From: Halotia branconii CENA392
GTDB lineage: Bacteria > Cyanobacteriota > Cyanobacteriia > Cyanobacteriales > Nostocaceae
DNA length: 64,000 nt
NCBI RefSeq assembly: GCF_029953635.1
Contig: NZ_CP124543.1
Coordinates: forward strand, 4,567,455-4,631,454
Direction of reading: 5' to 3'
Position 1 is the first letter of the stretch. Each line of letters starts with the position of its first letter. The translations under genes were made by a program, and so were the position numbers. Positions 35,001 through 42,235 of this stretch are shown here, one piece after another. The notes under the pieces were generated by a model. It worked only from the letters and a program-made list of their open reading frames with translations. It was not told where the DNA came from and searched no databases.

Positions 35001-35264
35001 AGGGATGGGTTGATTATTGATAGTTGGCAGGGCAAAGTATTTTGGAGAGATACGCTGACTTAATTTAGGCGCTGGTTCTTTAATTCCTAACTCTTGGGTG
35101 AGAAACGTGATTAATTCATTCTGTGGCAAATGTCCGGGATGAGTGTGTGGACGATTAGTACGGCTTTTTTTCACAATAGGGGTTTCTACCCACAAGTAAA
35201 AAGCGCCTGACTGAATAAAGCCAGTCTCTGCATTGGGTATCCAGCTGCCATGAAGGACTTTCAT
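32094..35264 (-). CDS. SNF2-family DNA-dependent ATPase/helicase
   Basis: 1056 residues. A long bacterial N-terminal extension (about 1-560) precedes the SNF2 ATPase: motif I LADDMGLGKSVQVIARL (about 606-622), motif II LVLDEAQNIKNPKAAQ, motif III ALTGTPVENRLLDLWSIFNFL, and the helicase C lobe LIFSQFTEVCENIEKHI, SLKAGGVGITLTKANHVFH and DQATDRAFRIGQ. These proteins translocate on double-stranded DNA and remodel bound proteins; HepA-like roles in transcription recycling or repair are possible. It is the first gene of the operon with the SWIM protein. No nuclease or methylase lies beside it, so a defence role is not supported. Confidence 0.95.
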   Translation of the reverse strand: MKVLHGSWIPNAETGFIQSGAFYLWVETPIVKKSRTNRPHTHPGHLPQNELITFLTQELGIKEPAPKLSQRISPKYFALPTINNQPIPSPELVKYLEVEIPEDYEEFQYWQVDCYQTVISAKAELAINVIKLLNDIHFLALYNSGDIQLGSDLLFWYHYTQAFKQIILKDQYIPALKYRQLEATKTKKKSKLPTSPPFEVYATWEIISEEYTANIQKYVDYMPLICVAGSTTANNIEFFDKETLLRHFSECVLNDLVTHTPSTAAFDKQIADSLIDYCFYPQRHNPLTTNAALEEYKQWQAWKAKITRTQADSPFHLCFQLHSPPTEEIDNWQMQFLVASKQDPSLKLELADYWNMNKTAKTDVYKKFGKEFETNLLLNLGYAARMYPKLWQGLETDQPTAMQLTLDESFDFLKESAWVLEESGFKVIVPAWYTPAGRRRAKIRLQASGRKLAPTKGETKSYFGLDSLVQYQYELAIGEQVVTPQEWEQLINAKSPLVHFRGQWMELDRDKMQQLLEFWQSHGDEQPQMNLLEFLQRSAEVGEEWEIEHDDVLSEMIAKLQDKSRLEPISDQLNLQGNLREYQKRGVSWLEYLERLGLNGCLADDMGLGKSVQVIARLVQEKDLHETLLPTLLIAPTSVVGNWQKEIAKFAPHLKTMVHHGSDRLQDSKEFKVACQQHDVIITSFTLARKDEKLLNSVEWQRLVLDEAQNIKNPKAAQTKAILKLSAKHRLALTGTPVENRLLDLWSIFNFLNPGYLGKEAQFRKSFEVPIQKDNDRVKSTTLKKLVEPLILRRVKTDQSIINDLPDKVEQKLYTNLTKEQASLYEVVVKDVEEKLQQTEGIKRKGLILATLMKLKQICNHPAQFLQDNSEFSTERSHKLSRLAEMVDEAVAEGESLLIFSQFTEVCENIEKHIKHRLHCNTYYLHGGTTRKRREQMINEFQEPDTEPSVFILSLKAGGVGITLTKANHVFHFDRWWNPAVEDQATDRAFRIGQKKNVFVHKFVSIGTLEERIDQMIEDKKKLSSAIVGSDESWLTELNNEAFKQLIALNKSAILE

Positions 35265-35408
35265 AGTTGCAATACCTCTGGATGAGTAGAAATTTTAGTG
35301 GTTTAGAATTACTTTACCAAATGGAGGTAACAGTAACATTTTTAAAGCTACCTTGTACACCCAAGTTTTTTAGAGTTGCTGCGTAACGCAGGATAGATTA
35401 ATTTTTAC

Positions 35409-35648
35409 AGATTGATGTATTGGCATTGCAGGTCGATGTATTGGCATTACAAATCGATGTATTGGCATTACAAATCGATGCATTGGCATTACAAGTTGAT
35501 GCATTGGCATTACAAGTCGATGCATTGGCATTACAAGGTGATGTATTAGCATTACAAATCGATGCATTGGCATTACAAGGTGATGTATTAGCATTACAAA
35601 TCGATGCATTGGCATTACAAGTCGATGTATTGGCATTGCAGGTCGATG
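35409..35648. repeat. 21-bp tandem repeat array, about 11 units
   Basis: Units of the type ACAAGTCGATGTATTGGCATT recur at exact 21-bp spacing with variants (AATCGATGC, AGGTGATGT). The unit resembles that of the array at 17785 (shared core ACAA-T-GAT-GTATTG). ORFs stay open on both strands, but I regard them as artefacts of the period. Confidence 0.9.
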
Positions 35649-35741
35649 ATTTCTCAACTTTATTCCAATTCAGTGCTTATACCGTGCCGGAATTGCTGTG
35701 ATTATGAGTAGAAAGATATCAAATCTGATACTTTTAAGGCG

Positions 35742-36119
35742 ATGTTATTAAAAATAAGTGGTATTGTAGGAGCGATCGCTGTTTTATTCAGTAGTGGTAC
35801 TGCGATCGCTGAAGATATAGAAAGATATATCACGGTAGGGCATGACAAGTTAGGCAACCGGATAGCTCTAGATATAGAAACTATTAGCGGCACAACATAC
35901 AAGCTTTATGGCATGTATGGTGATGGTATTTTTGAGACTACATTCTCGGCATCATGCGGACAATCGCGGCTGTTTCTCGATCATATTGCCATTTACGGCT
36001 CAGGAGGACAAGTACTTCAAGAAGAGCAAAAAACAGGGGAAGTCGCTTTTGTAGCAAGTTCTTCCCCAGGTAAGGCAATGCAAATTGTCTGCAAAAAGAC
36101 TGGCGCTAGTGGTTGGTAA
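35742..36119 (+). CDS. Small exported protein, unknown function
   Basis: 125 residues with a signal peptide (MLLKISGIVGAIAVLFSSGTAIA, likely cleaved before EDIERY). The mature part of about 102 residues is rich in beta-forming residues (ERYITVGHDKLGNRIALDIETISGTTYKLYG...) and has two Cys (ASCGQS and IVCKKT) that could form a disulfide. It resembles surface or periplasmic beta proteins; the family is not recognised. The start is ATG 35742; the sequence before it carries no strong ribosome site. Confidence 0.75.
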   Translation: MLLKISGIVGAIAVLFSSGTAIAEDIERYITVGHDKLGNRIALDIETISGTTYKLYGMYGDGIFETTFSASCGQSRLFLDHIAIYGSGGQVLQEEQKTGEVAFVASSSPGKAMQIVCKKTGASGW

Positions 36120-36201
36120 AAGGTTTATCGTGGTTCAGGATTTTTTTACCACTAGGGTACTAAGACACAAAGAGTTTTGGTGATCAAATACAGGTTTTTT
36201 G

Positions 36202-37791
36202 TTAATTTGATCTCGCTCTATTAACGAAATCAACTTTGCCATTCCGTAATTCATCAATTGATGGCATTTGATTCAACCGCATCAGTTCAGAAATTGCTGC
36301 TGTTTCTTGATCTCGATGGCTAGTTGCAACTGCTAATACTTGATTTTTGGCGACGTAGAAGGCAATAAATTCCTGCTTTTGTAGATCCCCATCTATGATA
36401 ATTTCGTCCCAACTTTCAGCGTGTCCAACGTAGCGTAACGGAAATTTGAATTGCATTGTCCAGAAAAAGGGCAGTCCTCTAAATTTGACTGATTTTCCCG
36501 CCATATTATGAGCTGCAATTCGTCCTTGTTGAGCCGCAACGCGCCAGTGTTCAACACGAATCGATTCGCCTGTGCGCCAGTCAAGATAACGAGCAATATC
36601 ACCAGCAATGTAGAGTCCATCAGCTGCACGTAAGTATTCATCAACTACAACACTGTGATCTTTAGGATGTAAGTTGACATCTTGCAGAAAATCTGTTGCA
36701 GGTTGTACGCCAATCCCTATAATTACTATATTTGCAGCCAAGCGATCGCCATTATCTAAAATTACAGTTTCTACTTGACCATTACCCTCAAATTTTACTG
36801 CTTTACTATTAAATTTGAAGTTAACGCCATTTTCTTCATGCACTTGTTGAAATCTTTTACCGATTTGCTCACCAAAAATTTTCTTCAAAGGCACATCGTC
36901 TGGTGAGACAATAGTGACATCAAAGCCTTGCTGAGTTAGCGCTGCTGCTGTTTCCATGCCAATAAAACTAGAGCCAATCACCACCGCTCGTCCCTTTGAC
37001 TCGGCAGCTGTCAAAATATGATTAGCATCCTCAAAACTACGTAATGTAAAGATGTTTCGTAAATCTGCACCAGGAACATCTAGCTGACGTGGCTTGCCGC
37101 CTGTGGCTACTAACAGCGCATCATAGCTCAATGAATCACCATTGCTAAAGGTGAGTTTTTTTGCTGTTGTGTCTACTTGCTTGACTTGCTGATTTAACAG
37201 CACTTCAATATGATGTTCATCATAAAACTCTGGCGATCGCAGTGGCATTTCCTCTGGAGATGCCTTACCTGCTAAGTAAGCTTTACTCAGTTTAGTGCGA
37301 TCGTAAGGCAGTTTATCTTCTTTGGTAATCATCACAATGCGCCCCTGATATCCAGCAGTTCGCAAAGTTTCTGCGGCGTGAGTACCTGCTGTGCCTGCAC
37401 CTAAGATGACAAATGTTCGCCCATCAATGTTAGGGTCGAATTGTGCCATATCTGGCGATCGCAATCCTGTGGTATTTTCTGGTACGCTAACAATGACGTT
37501 TTCTCCTTCTACCCGCACTTCATAACAAGCTAAAGCATCCAAACCAGGGGGTTGGTTTTGATCGCCATTTGTCACATCAAAACAGGCATTATGCCACGGA
37601 CAAACTACATGATGTCCACTCAATACACCTTTCGCCAGAGGCGCACCATAATGACTACAATGTGCGCCAATGGCATAAAACTTGCCATCTAATTTGTTCA
37701 GTAAAACTTCTTTTTCGCCTACACGCACCTGTCGCATGTCACCATCTTTGAGGTCATTGACATTGGCGGCGATCGCTTCTATATATTTCAT
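36202..37791 (-). CDS. Rieske-domain FAD/NAD(P) reductase (AIF-like)
   Basis: 529 residues from ATG 37791 (MKYIEAIAANVNDLKDGD); an upstream TTG is unlikely. An N-terminal Rieske [2Fe-2S] domain (about 1-100) has the ligand pairs CSHYG and CPWHNACFD. Next comes a pyridine nucleotide-disulfide oxidoreductase with two Rossmann folds, FVILGAGTAGTHAAETLRTAGY (about 126-147) and RAVVIGSSFIGMETAAAL (about 267-284), plus the FAD contact GLYIAGDIARY. The C-terminal segment fits the AIFM3-like/ferredoxin-reductase group. It likely passes electrons from NAD(P)H to an oxygenase or acceptor. It follows the SDR gene by 38 bp in one operon. Confidence 0.92.
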   Translation of the reverse strand: MKYIEAIAANVNDLKDGDMRQVRVGEKEVLLNKLDGKFYAIGAHCSHYGAPLAKGVLSGHHVVCPWHNACFDVTNGDQNQPPGLDALACYEVRVEGENVIVSVPENTTGLRSPDMAQFDPNIDGRTFVILGAGTAGTHAAETLRTAGYQGRIVMITKEDKLPYDRTKLSKAYLAGKASPEEMPLRSPEFYDEHHIEVLLNQQVKQVDTTAKKLTFSNGDSLSYDALLVATGGKPRQLDVPGADLRNIFTLRSFEDANHILTAAESKGRAVVIGSSFIGMETAAALTQQGFDVTIVSPDDVPLKKIFGEQIGKRFQQVHEENGVNFKFNSKAVKFEGNGQVETVILDNGDRLAANIVIIGIGVQPATDFLQDVNLHPKDHSVVVDEYLRAADGLYIAGDIARYLDWRTGESIRVEHWRVAAQQGRIAAHNMAGKSVKFRGLPFFWTMQFKFPLRYVGHAESWDEIIIDGDLQKQEFIAFYVAKNQVLAVATSHRDQETAAISELMRLNQMPSIDELRNGKVDFVNRARSN

Positions 37792-37829
37792 AAATATTCT
37801 CAAATGGACAACAGTTGAATCATTACGAA

Positions 37830-38627
37830 TTACACACTGGCGACTGAACCACCATCTACCCGGTAGTTAGCACCTAAAACAAAACTTGATTGTTCAGAAC
37901 ACAAAAAGCCAATCACAGCCGCTACTTCTTCGGGTTTACCGCGTCGATTCAGTTCGAGATGAGGGCGTTGTTCTTCGAGAAAACTTGCCACAGCCTGATC
38001 AAAGTCAACACCCATTTTTTGCGATCGCTTTTCCATCATCGCATCTGTCATGGGGGTGGCAACAAAAGCAGGAGAAACTGTATTTACTAACACACCATCT
38101 TTGCCGTAGGCTTTTGACAAGCCTTTGGCAAGGTTAAGCACACCAGCTTTGCAAGCACAGTAAGGTAGTTCATCTGCATAAGGCTGTACAGCATCTTCTG
38201 AACTAATTAAAACTACTCGTCCCCAACCAGCCTCACGCATTAACGGAATAAAGGCGCGACAGGTACGTACTGCTGCCATTAAATCTACTTCAATAGCCTT
38301 GTACCAATCTTCATCGCTAATTTCTAGAAAATCTCCAGTAGCTCCGGTAATACCTGCTGCATTCACTAAGATGTGAACTGTACCAAAATGCTCAAGAATT
38401 TGGCGTTTACCTGCTTCAATTTCTTCAGGTTTGGTTAAGTCTACCTGAACTCCCAGCACTTCTCCAAAGGGTTTTATCTTTTCGACGGCGTGCTGAAGTG
38501 ACTCTGAGGTTTTGTCAATGAGAGCTACCTTTGCCCCCTCACGAGCTAGCAGTTCGGCTGTTGCTTTACCAATACCAGAATCACCTCCAGTAACTACAGC
38601 GATTTTACCTTTTAATCCAAGATCCAT
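37830..38627 (-). CDS. Short-chain dehydrogenase/reductase
   Basis: 265 residues, classical SDR. The cofactor motif is TGGDSGIGKA (about 14-23, TGxxxGIG), followed by NAAG (about 88-91), catalytic Ser in LISSEDAVQ (about 141-149) and the YxxxK pair in YCACK (about 155-159). The C-terminus GANYRVDGGSVASV is usual. ALIDKT at the end of the second strand, with its acidic residue, suggests NAD rather than NADP. Substrate unknown. It is the promoter-proximal gene of the operon with the Rieske-FAD reductase, so the two may act on one redox pathway. Confidence 0.92.
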   Translation of the reverse strand: MDLGLKGKIAVVTGGDSGIGKATAELLAREGAKVALIDKTSESLQHAVEKIKPFGEVLGVQVDLTKPEEIEAGKRQILEHFGTVHILVNAAGITGATGDFLEISDEDWYKAIEVDLMAAVRTCRAFIPLMREAGWGRVVLISSEDAVQPYADELPYCACKAGVLNLAKGLSKAYGKDGVLVNTVSPAFVATPMTDAMMEKRSQKMGVDFDQAVASFLEEQRPHLELNRRGKPEEVAAVIGFLCSEQSSFVLGANYRVDGGSVASV

Positions 38628-38840
38628 TATGCAATTCCTTATCTAGTAATTATTTCGTCTCAATAAACTCACAAATCGGTGAGACGATGATTAATTTCTA
38701 AAAGTTTAGTGAGACAGTTTTAACTTTGACATCTCACTTTATTAAAAATAAATTCAGTTATTCAACTAATCATAGATATATTTATGAAATCAATTATTCA
38801 GTCTTAAGACGGATATCAACCAATTAATATCAAAGTAAAA

Positions 38841-38864
38841 CCCCAGAACTGGGAGTTTCTGGGG
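38841..38864 (-). terminator. Minus-strand Rho-independent terminator without an assigned gene
   Basis: On the minus strand CCCCAGAA, 8-base loop, TTCTGGGG, then TTTT. The only minus-strand gene to the left starts at 38627 and reads away from it, and no protein gene on this strand lies to the right until 40958-42100. It therefore implies a short leftward transcript from within 38865-39500; a 33-codon ORF (38883-38984) ends 18 bases upstream of it. Confidence 0.6.
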
Positions 38865-39166
38865 CTATTAACCTGACCACCTTTATAGTTGTAATTGAAA
38901 AATCTTTGGAATGCCGCTTTGTGAAAGACTTATATATCTAGTTTTTGTCCAAAACACACTCGAAAAACAAAGCAAATAATTCATTTAAACAAAGTTCTCG
39001 CAATTTTTAATTTCTAGTTTTTGTCACTTACACTATAAACAGAAATCAAAAATACTGATTTTTGAACTTTTAGTGCTTTTATATAAAGATATAACTCAAT
39101 AATTTATGTCTAAAATAATGTTTCTTATACCTTGATTTATCATCTGAAATAATTGAAACTAAAAAC

Positions 39167-39239
39167 ATCATGTACCACATGATTGTAGCCAAAAAGTGAC
39201 AGAAAGCCTTACTAGTGTCCGCGTTTGCGGACATTTTTT
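39167..39239 (+). ncRNA. Candidate small RNA, same design as 7974-8059
   Basis: A perfect hairpin ATCATGT-ACC-ACATGAT (39167-39183) is followed by about 33 unpaired bases (TGTAGCCAAAAAGTG...) and then a strong terminator at 39217-39239. No protein-coding gene lies upstream on this strand for many kilobases. Predicted length about 73 nt. A promoter is not obvious: TTGATT at 39132 has no good -10 at the right distance. The terminator stem GTCCGC/GCGGAC is shared with the 8.0-kb unit. The first hairpin differs in sequence, so a common ancestry is possible but not shown. Confidence 0.45.
39217..39239 (+). terminator. Strong Rho-independent terminator
   Basis: GTCCGC, loop GTTT, GCGGAC, then A and seven or more T bases. 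It has no upstream protein gene on this strand. Confidence 0.8.
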
Positions 39240-39422
39240 TATTTATGATAGAAAGAGAAAAGAAGTTAGGGACTAGGAACTAGAGGCTAGAGGGTGTATT
39301 TCATCCACTTAAATTAGACACGTAGCATCTTGCCACAAACTACTGCCAAGGATAAAACAGGAAAGAGAAATATCGGGTTTACAAGCTATTTGAGGTAATT
39401 TACAAACAACTTTTAACTTATT

Positions 39423-39507
39423 CAGGATTTATGCACAATTAATGGAAAATTAAACCGCAGAGGACACGGAGAAATACAAATTTCAGAAAGTTCTTGCGTA
39501 AGTCCTG
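39423..39507. mobile_element. MITE-like element with ACTTACGCAA ends, copy 2
   Basis: The left end CAGGATTTATGCAC and right end (read inversely) CAGGACTTACGCAAGAAC form an imperfect terminal repeat. The interior ACCGCAGAGGACACGGAGA corresponds to ACCGCAAAGATACAAAG in the copy at 24563. Non-coding; it lies 33 bp upstream of the aminotransferase gene. Confidence 0.7.
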
Positions 39508-39539
39508 ATTTATAAAACACTATTAATCCAGGAGTTTAT

Positions 39540-40913
39540 ATGGAGTCTCTTGACCTGAAATGGATACGCGCTCAATTTCCTGCACTTACACAAAAAATCA
39601 ACGGTCAACCTGCAATTTTTTTTGATGGGCCAGGCGGCACTCAAGTACCAGGAGCGGTGCTAGATGCGATTAGTGATTATTTGGTAAAATCAAATGCCAA
39701 TGCTCACGGGGCTTTTGCTACAAGTGCGCGTACAGATTTACTGATTACCTCTGCTCGTGCAGCGATCGCTGATTTTCTCGGTTGTAATAGTGATGAGGTG
39801 ATATTTGGTGCAAATATGACCACCCTTACCTTTGCCGTGAGTCGGGCTATCGGTCGAGAACTGCAATCAGGCGATGAAATTATTGTGACGCGGCTTGATC
39901 ATGCTGCCAATGTTTCCCCTTGGTATGCCTTGGAGGAAAAGGGTGTAATTGTCCGCATGGTGGATGTCAATATCGAAGACTGTACTCTAGATATGAGTGA
40001 TCTAGAACAACAGATTAATTCGCAGACAAAGTTGGTGGCGATTGGTTATGCCTCCAACGCTGTGGGAACAATCAACGATATTGCCGCGATAGTACGTCTT
40101 GCCCATGCTGTTGGGGCTTTGGTATTTGTTGATGCAGTCCACTACACTCCTCATGCACCTATTAACGTACATGCCTTAGACTGCGACTTTCTCGCCTGTT
40201 CAGCTTACAAATTTTTCGGCCCTCATGTTGGTATTTTGTATGGTAAGCGGGAGCATCTTACTCGTTTTAGTCCTTATAAACTAAAACCAGCCCCAGAAGA
40301 AGTACCATTCTGTTGGGAAACTGGAACTCTGAATCATGAAGGTTTAGCAGGTATGGTGGCGGCGATTAACTACTTAGCAAAACTAGGTTGCCATGTCTCA
40401 CCCTCAATTGATAGTGAATTGGTTGCAGCTTTGGCAACAGCTGATAAAGAAGGTTTAGAAACATTCCACTGTCCCAGCTTTCTCACCTCGCCAAATCAAC
40501 CGAGTCACGAATTAGCATCTGCTTATCATAGTCGTCGGGCTGCCTTAGTTGCAGCAATGTCAGCGATTCAGCAATACGAAAGAGAATTGAGCCAAAAGCT
40601 AATTGCCGGACTGTTGGAAATTCCTGGTTTAAGTTTTTATGGCATCACCGATCCGGCTCGTTTTGCTTGGCGGACACCAACAGTAGCGTTTCGACTTGCG
40701 GGGCAAACACCTGAAACCACGGCTAAAGCATTAGGCGATCGCGGTATCTTTGCTTGGCATGGTAATTTTTATGCGATCAATTTGACTGAAAAGTTAGGAG
40801 TAGAAGCAAGTGGCGGTTTAATAAGAGTTGGATTGGCACATTACAATTGCGTTGAAGAGATTCACCAATTTTTGCAGGTGTTAAAGGAAGTTGCTGCTTG
40901 TAAAAACCAGTGA
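39540..40913 (+). CDS. Class V aminotransferase, cysteine desulfurase-like
   Basis: 457 residues of PLP-dependent fold type I. The PLP Lys is in SAYKFFGPHVGILYG (about residue 223); upstream cofactor contacts include GANMTTLTFAVSR (about 96-108), TRLDHAANVSPW (about 120-131) and FVDAVHYTPHAPI (about 197-209). The N-terminus FDGPGGTQVPGAVLDAISDY matches the cysteine-desulfurase-like subgroup TIGR01976. True desulfurases carry a catalytic Cys loop near residue 330-360, which I cannot confirm here, so the activity may be different. Ribosome site CAGGAG precedes the ATG. No isc/suf genes are adjacent. Confidence 0.87.
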   Translation: MESLDLKWIRAQFPALTQKINGQPAIFFDGPGGTQVPGAVLDAISDYLVKSNANAHGAFATSARTDLLITSARAAIADFLGCNSDEVIFGANMTTLTFAVSRAIGRELQSGDEIIVTRLDHAANVSPWYALEEKGVIVRMVDVNIEDCTLDMSDLEQQINSQTKLVAIGYASNAVGTINDIAAIVRLAHAVGALVFVDAVHYTPHAPINVHALDCDFLACSAYKFFGPHVGILYGKREHLTRFSPYKLKPAPEEVPFCWETGTLNHEGLAGMVAAINYLAKLGCHVSPSIDSELVAALATADKEGLETFHCPSFLTSPNQPSHELASAYHSRRAALVAAMSAIQQYERELSQKLIAGLLEIPGLSFYGITDPARFAWRTPTVAFRLAGQTPETTAKALGDRGIFAWHGNFYAINLTEKLGVEASGGLIRVGLAHYNCVEEIHQFLQVLKEVAACKNQ

Positions 40914-40957
40914 TTTTCCCTAGCTGAAAATTTATGTTAACAGTGTAGACTTCTAGC

Positions 40958-42100
40958 TTATTGATTTAGAAATCTATCTTTCACATTGGCTAAATCTTTA
41001 GTTGTTCTGATAACTACATCAGAATATTTTTTTAATTCTTTCTGGAAATTATTAATTAAAAACTTCTCAGCTTCTTCTGAATCTTTTTGATCTATATGAG
41101 TTTTAGCCATTGCTTCAAATGTTGATGCATAAGCTAAACCCGCTATGACAACTCCAGTTACTGCTGTTCCTCCTGCGATCGCACTACCGACAATAGGAAC
41201 TACACTTCTGAAAACATCCAAGCCTAATGTTGCTCCAGCAAAACCAACTAAAGTTTTTGTTGATAACCCTTCGTAAGTTAGTTGTAGGAACTTTCTTGCA
41301 TCCCTAAATCCATACACGGATGCAATGGAAATAGGAAGAGATGCTTGTATTGCTAAGTTTGCTCCCGTTGATACACCTGGTATTGGAATAAAAGCACTTC
41401 CAAAAGTTGTTACTGCTGCTGCTGCAATTAACTTCCAAGCTAGTTCTCTCTTAGATTTCAAGTCAACAACCTGTGCTATTCTCACTGCATCTGCATAGAT
41501 TTCAGGTAAATATTCGAGAGTTTTAGTAATTACTTCTTCTAAACCAAAAGGTTCGCAGATAGGTTTGCCTCTGATTATTAACGGCGAGGCGGCTATTTCA
41601 ATAACATCATCTAATTGTGTGATGTCAAAATGTGATAGCGCAGTTTTAAGACTGTTAACCTCTTGTTCGCTTGCTCTATCAACTTGTGAAAGAACAATCA
41701 GCAGTGGTATACCATACTTACGAAGTAGGCTAATAATATCAATATCAAAGTGTTCAATTCTAGCTGAAGGAGCGCTAATAACATACCAAACTATATGAAT
41801 TTGCTTTTCAGGTTCTGCTTTTTGTTTAGAAGATAAAAAATCAAAAACATTGTTAACAAAATCACTGCCTTTACCTAACTCATAGCCCGCAGAGTCATAG
41901 ATATTTACAAGACCATTACTATAAAAATGAAAATCTTGAGTTACGGGTAAACCTGCACCTGTACGAGCTAAGTTTTCACCGAACACAGCATTAATCAGAC
42001 TACTCTTTCCTGTCCCAGTTGCGCCAATGACAAGGATATTGGGAGCCTTAATTTTTTTGATTACGTCCGCTACTGCTTCCGCAACAGATAATTCTTCCAT
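40958..42100 (-). CDS. GTPase with C-terminal membrane (DUF697-like) domain
   Basis: 380 residues. The G domain shows G1 GATGTGKSSLINAVFG (about 26-41), G3 YDSAGYELG (about 68-76, DSAG instead of DxxG) and a G4-like VLSQVDRA (about 135-142; SQVD instead of NKxD). The C-terminal half has hydrophobic, Ala/Gly-rich segments (AAAVTTFGSAFIPIPGVSTG, VVPIVGSAIAGGTAVTGVVIAGLAY) as in DUF697/YcjF-type membrane-associated GTPases. The role is unknown; related proteins remodel or signal at membranes. Convergent with the aminotransferase gene, 44 bp away. Confidence 0.85.
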   Translation of the reverse strand: MEELSVAEAVADVIKKIKAPNILVIGATGTGKSSLINAVFGENLARTGAGLPVTQDFHFYSNGLVNIYDSAGYELGKGSDFVNNVFDFLSSKQKAEPEKQIHIVWYVISAPSARIEHFDIDIISLLRKYGIPLLIVLSQVDRASEQEVNSLKTALSHFDITQLDDVIEIAASPLIIRGKPICEPFGLEEVITKTLEYLPEIYADAVRIAQVVDLKSKRELAWKLIAAAAVTTFGSAFIPIPGVSTGANLAIQASLPISIASVYGFRDARKFLQLTYEGLSTKTLVGFAGATLGLDVFRSVVPIVGSAIAGGTAVTGVVIAGLAYASTFEAMAKTHIDQKDSEEAEKFLINNFQKELKKYSDVVIRTTKDLANVKDRFLNQ

Positions 42101-42235
42101 GAGCTGCCTACTTGGTGGGGGAATGAGAACCTTATATTATGTAGCCCTCTTTATATACCTTTTGTAGGAGCAAAATCAGAATTCTTAACTTCTCTCAAAA
42201 TAGCAATTTCTTGACTAAGTGATGCTACTACATGG

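Noticed and set aside
31249..35264. SNF2/SWIM pair as a phage-defence system
   Set aside because: No methylase, nuclease or phospholipase partner is adjacent; neighbours are unrelated genes and repeats.
35370..35701. 93- and 95-residue repeat proteins across the second array
   Set aside because: The plus frame would start on TTG inside the array, both strands are open, and no ribosome site or domain is seen.
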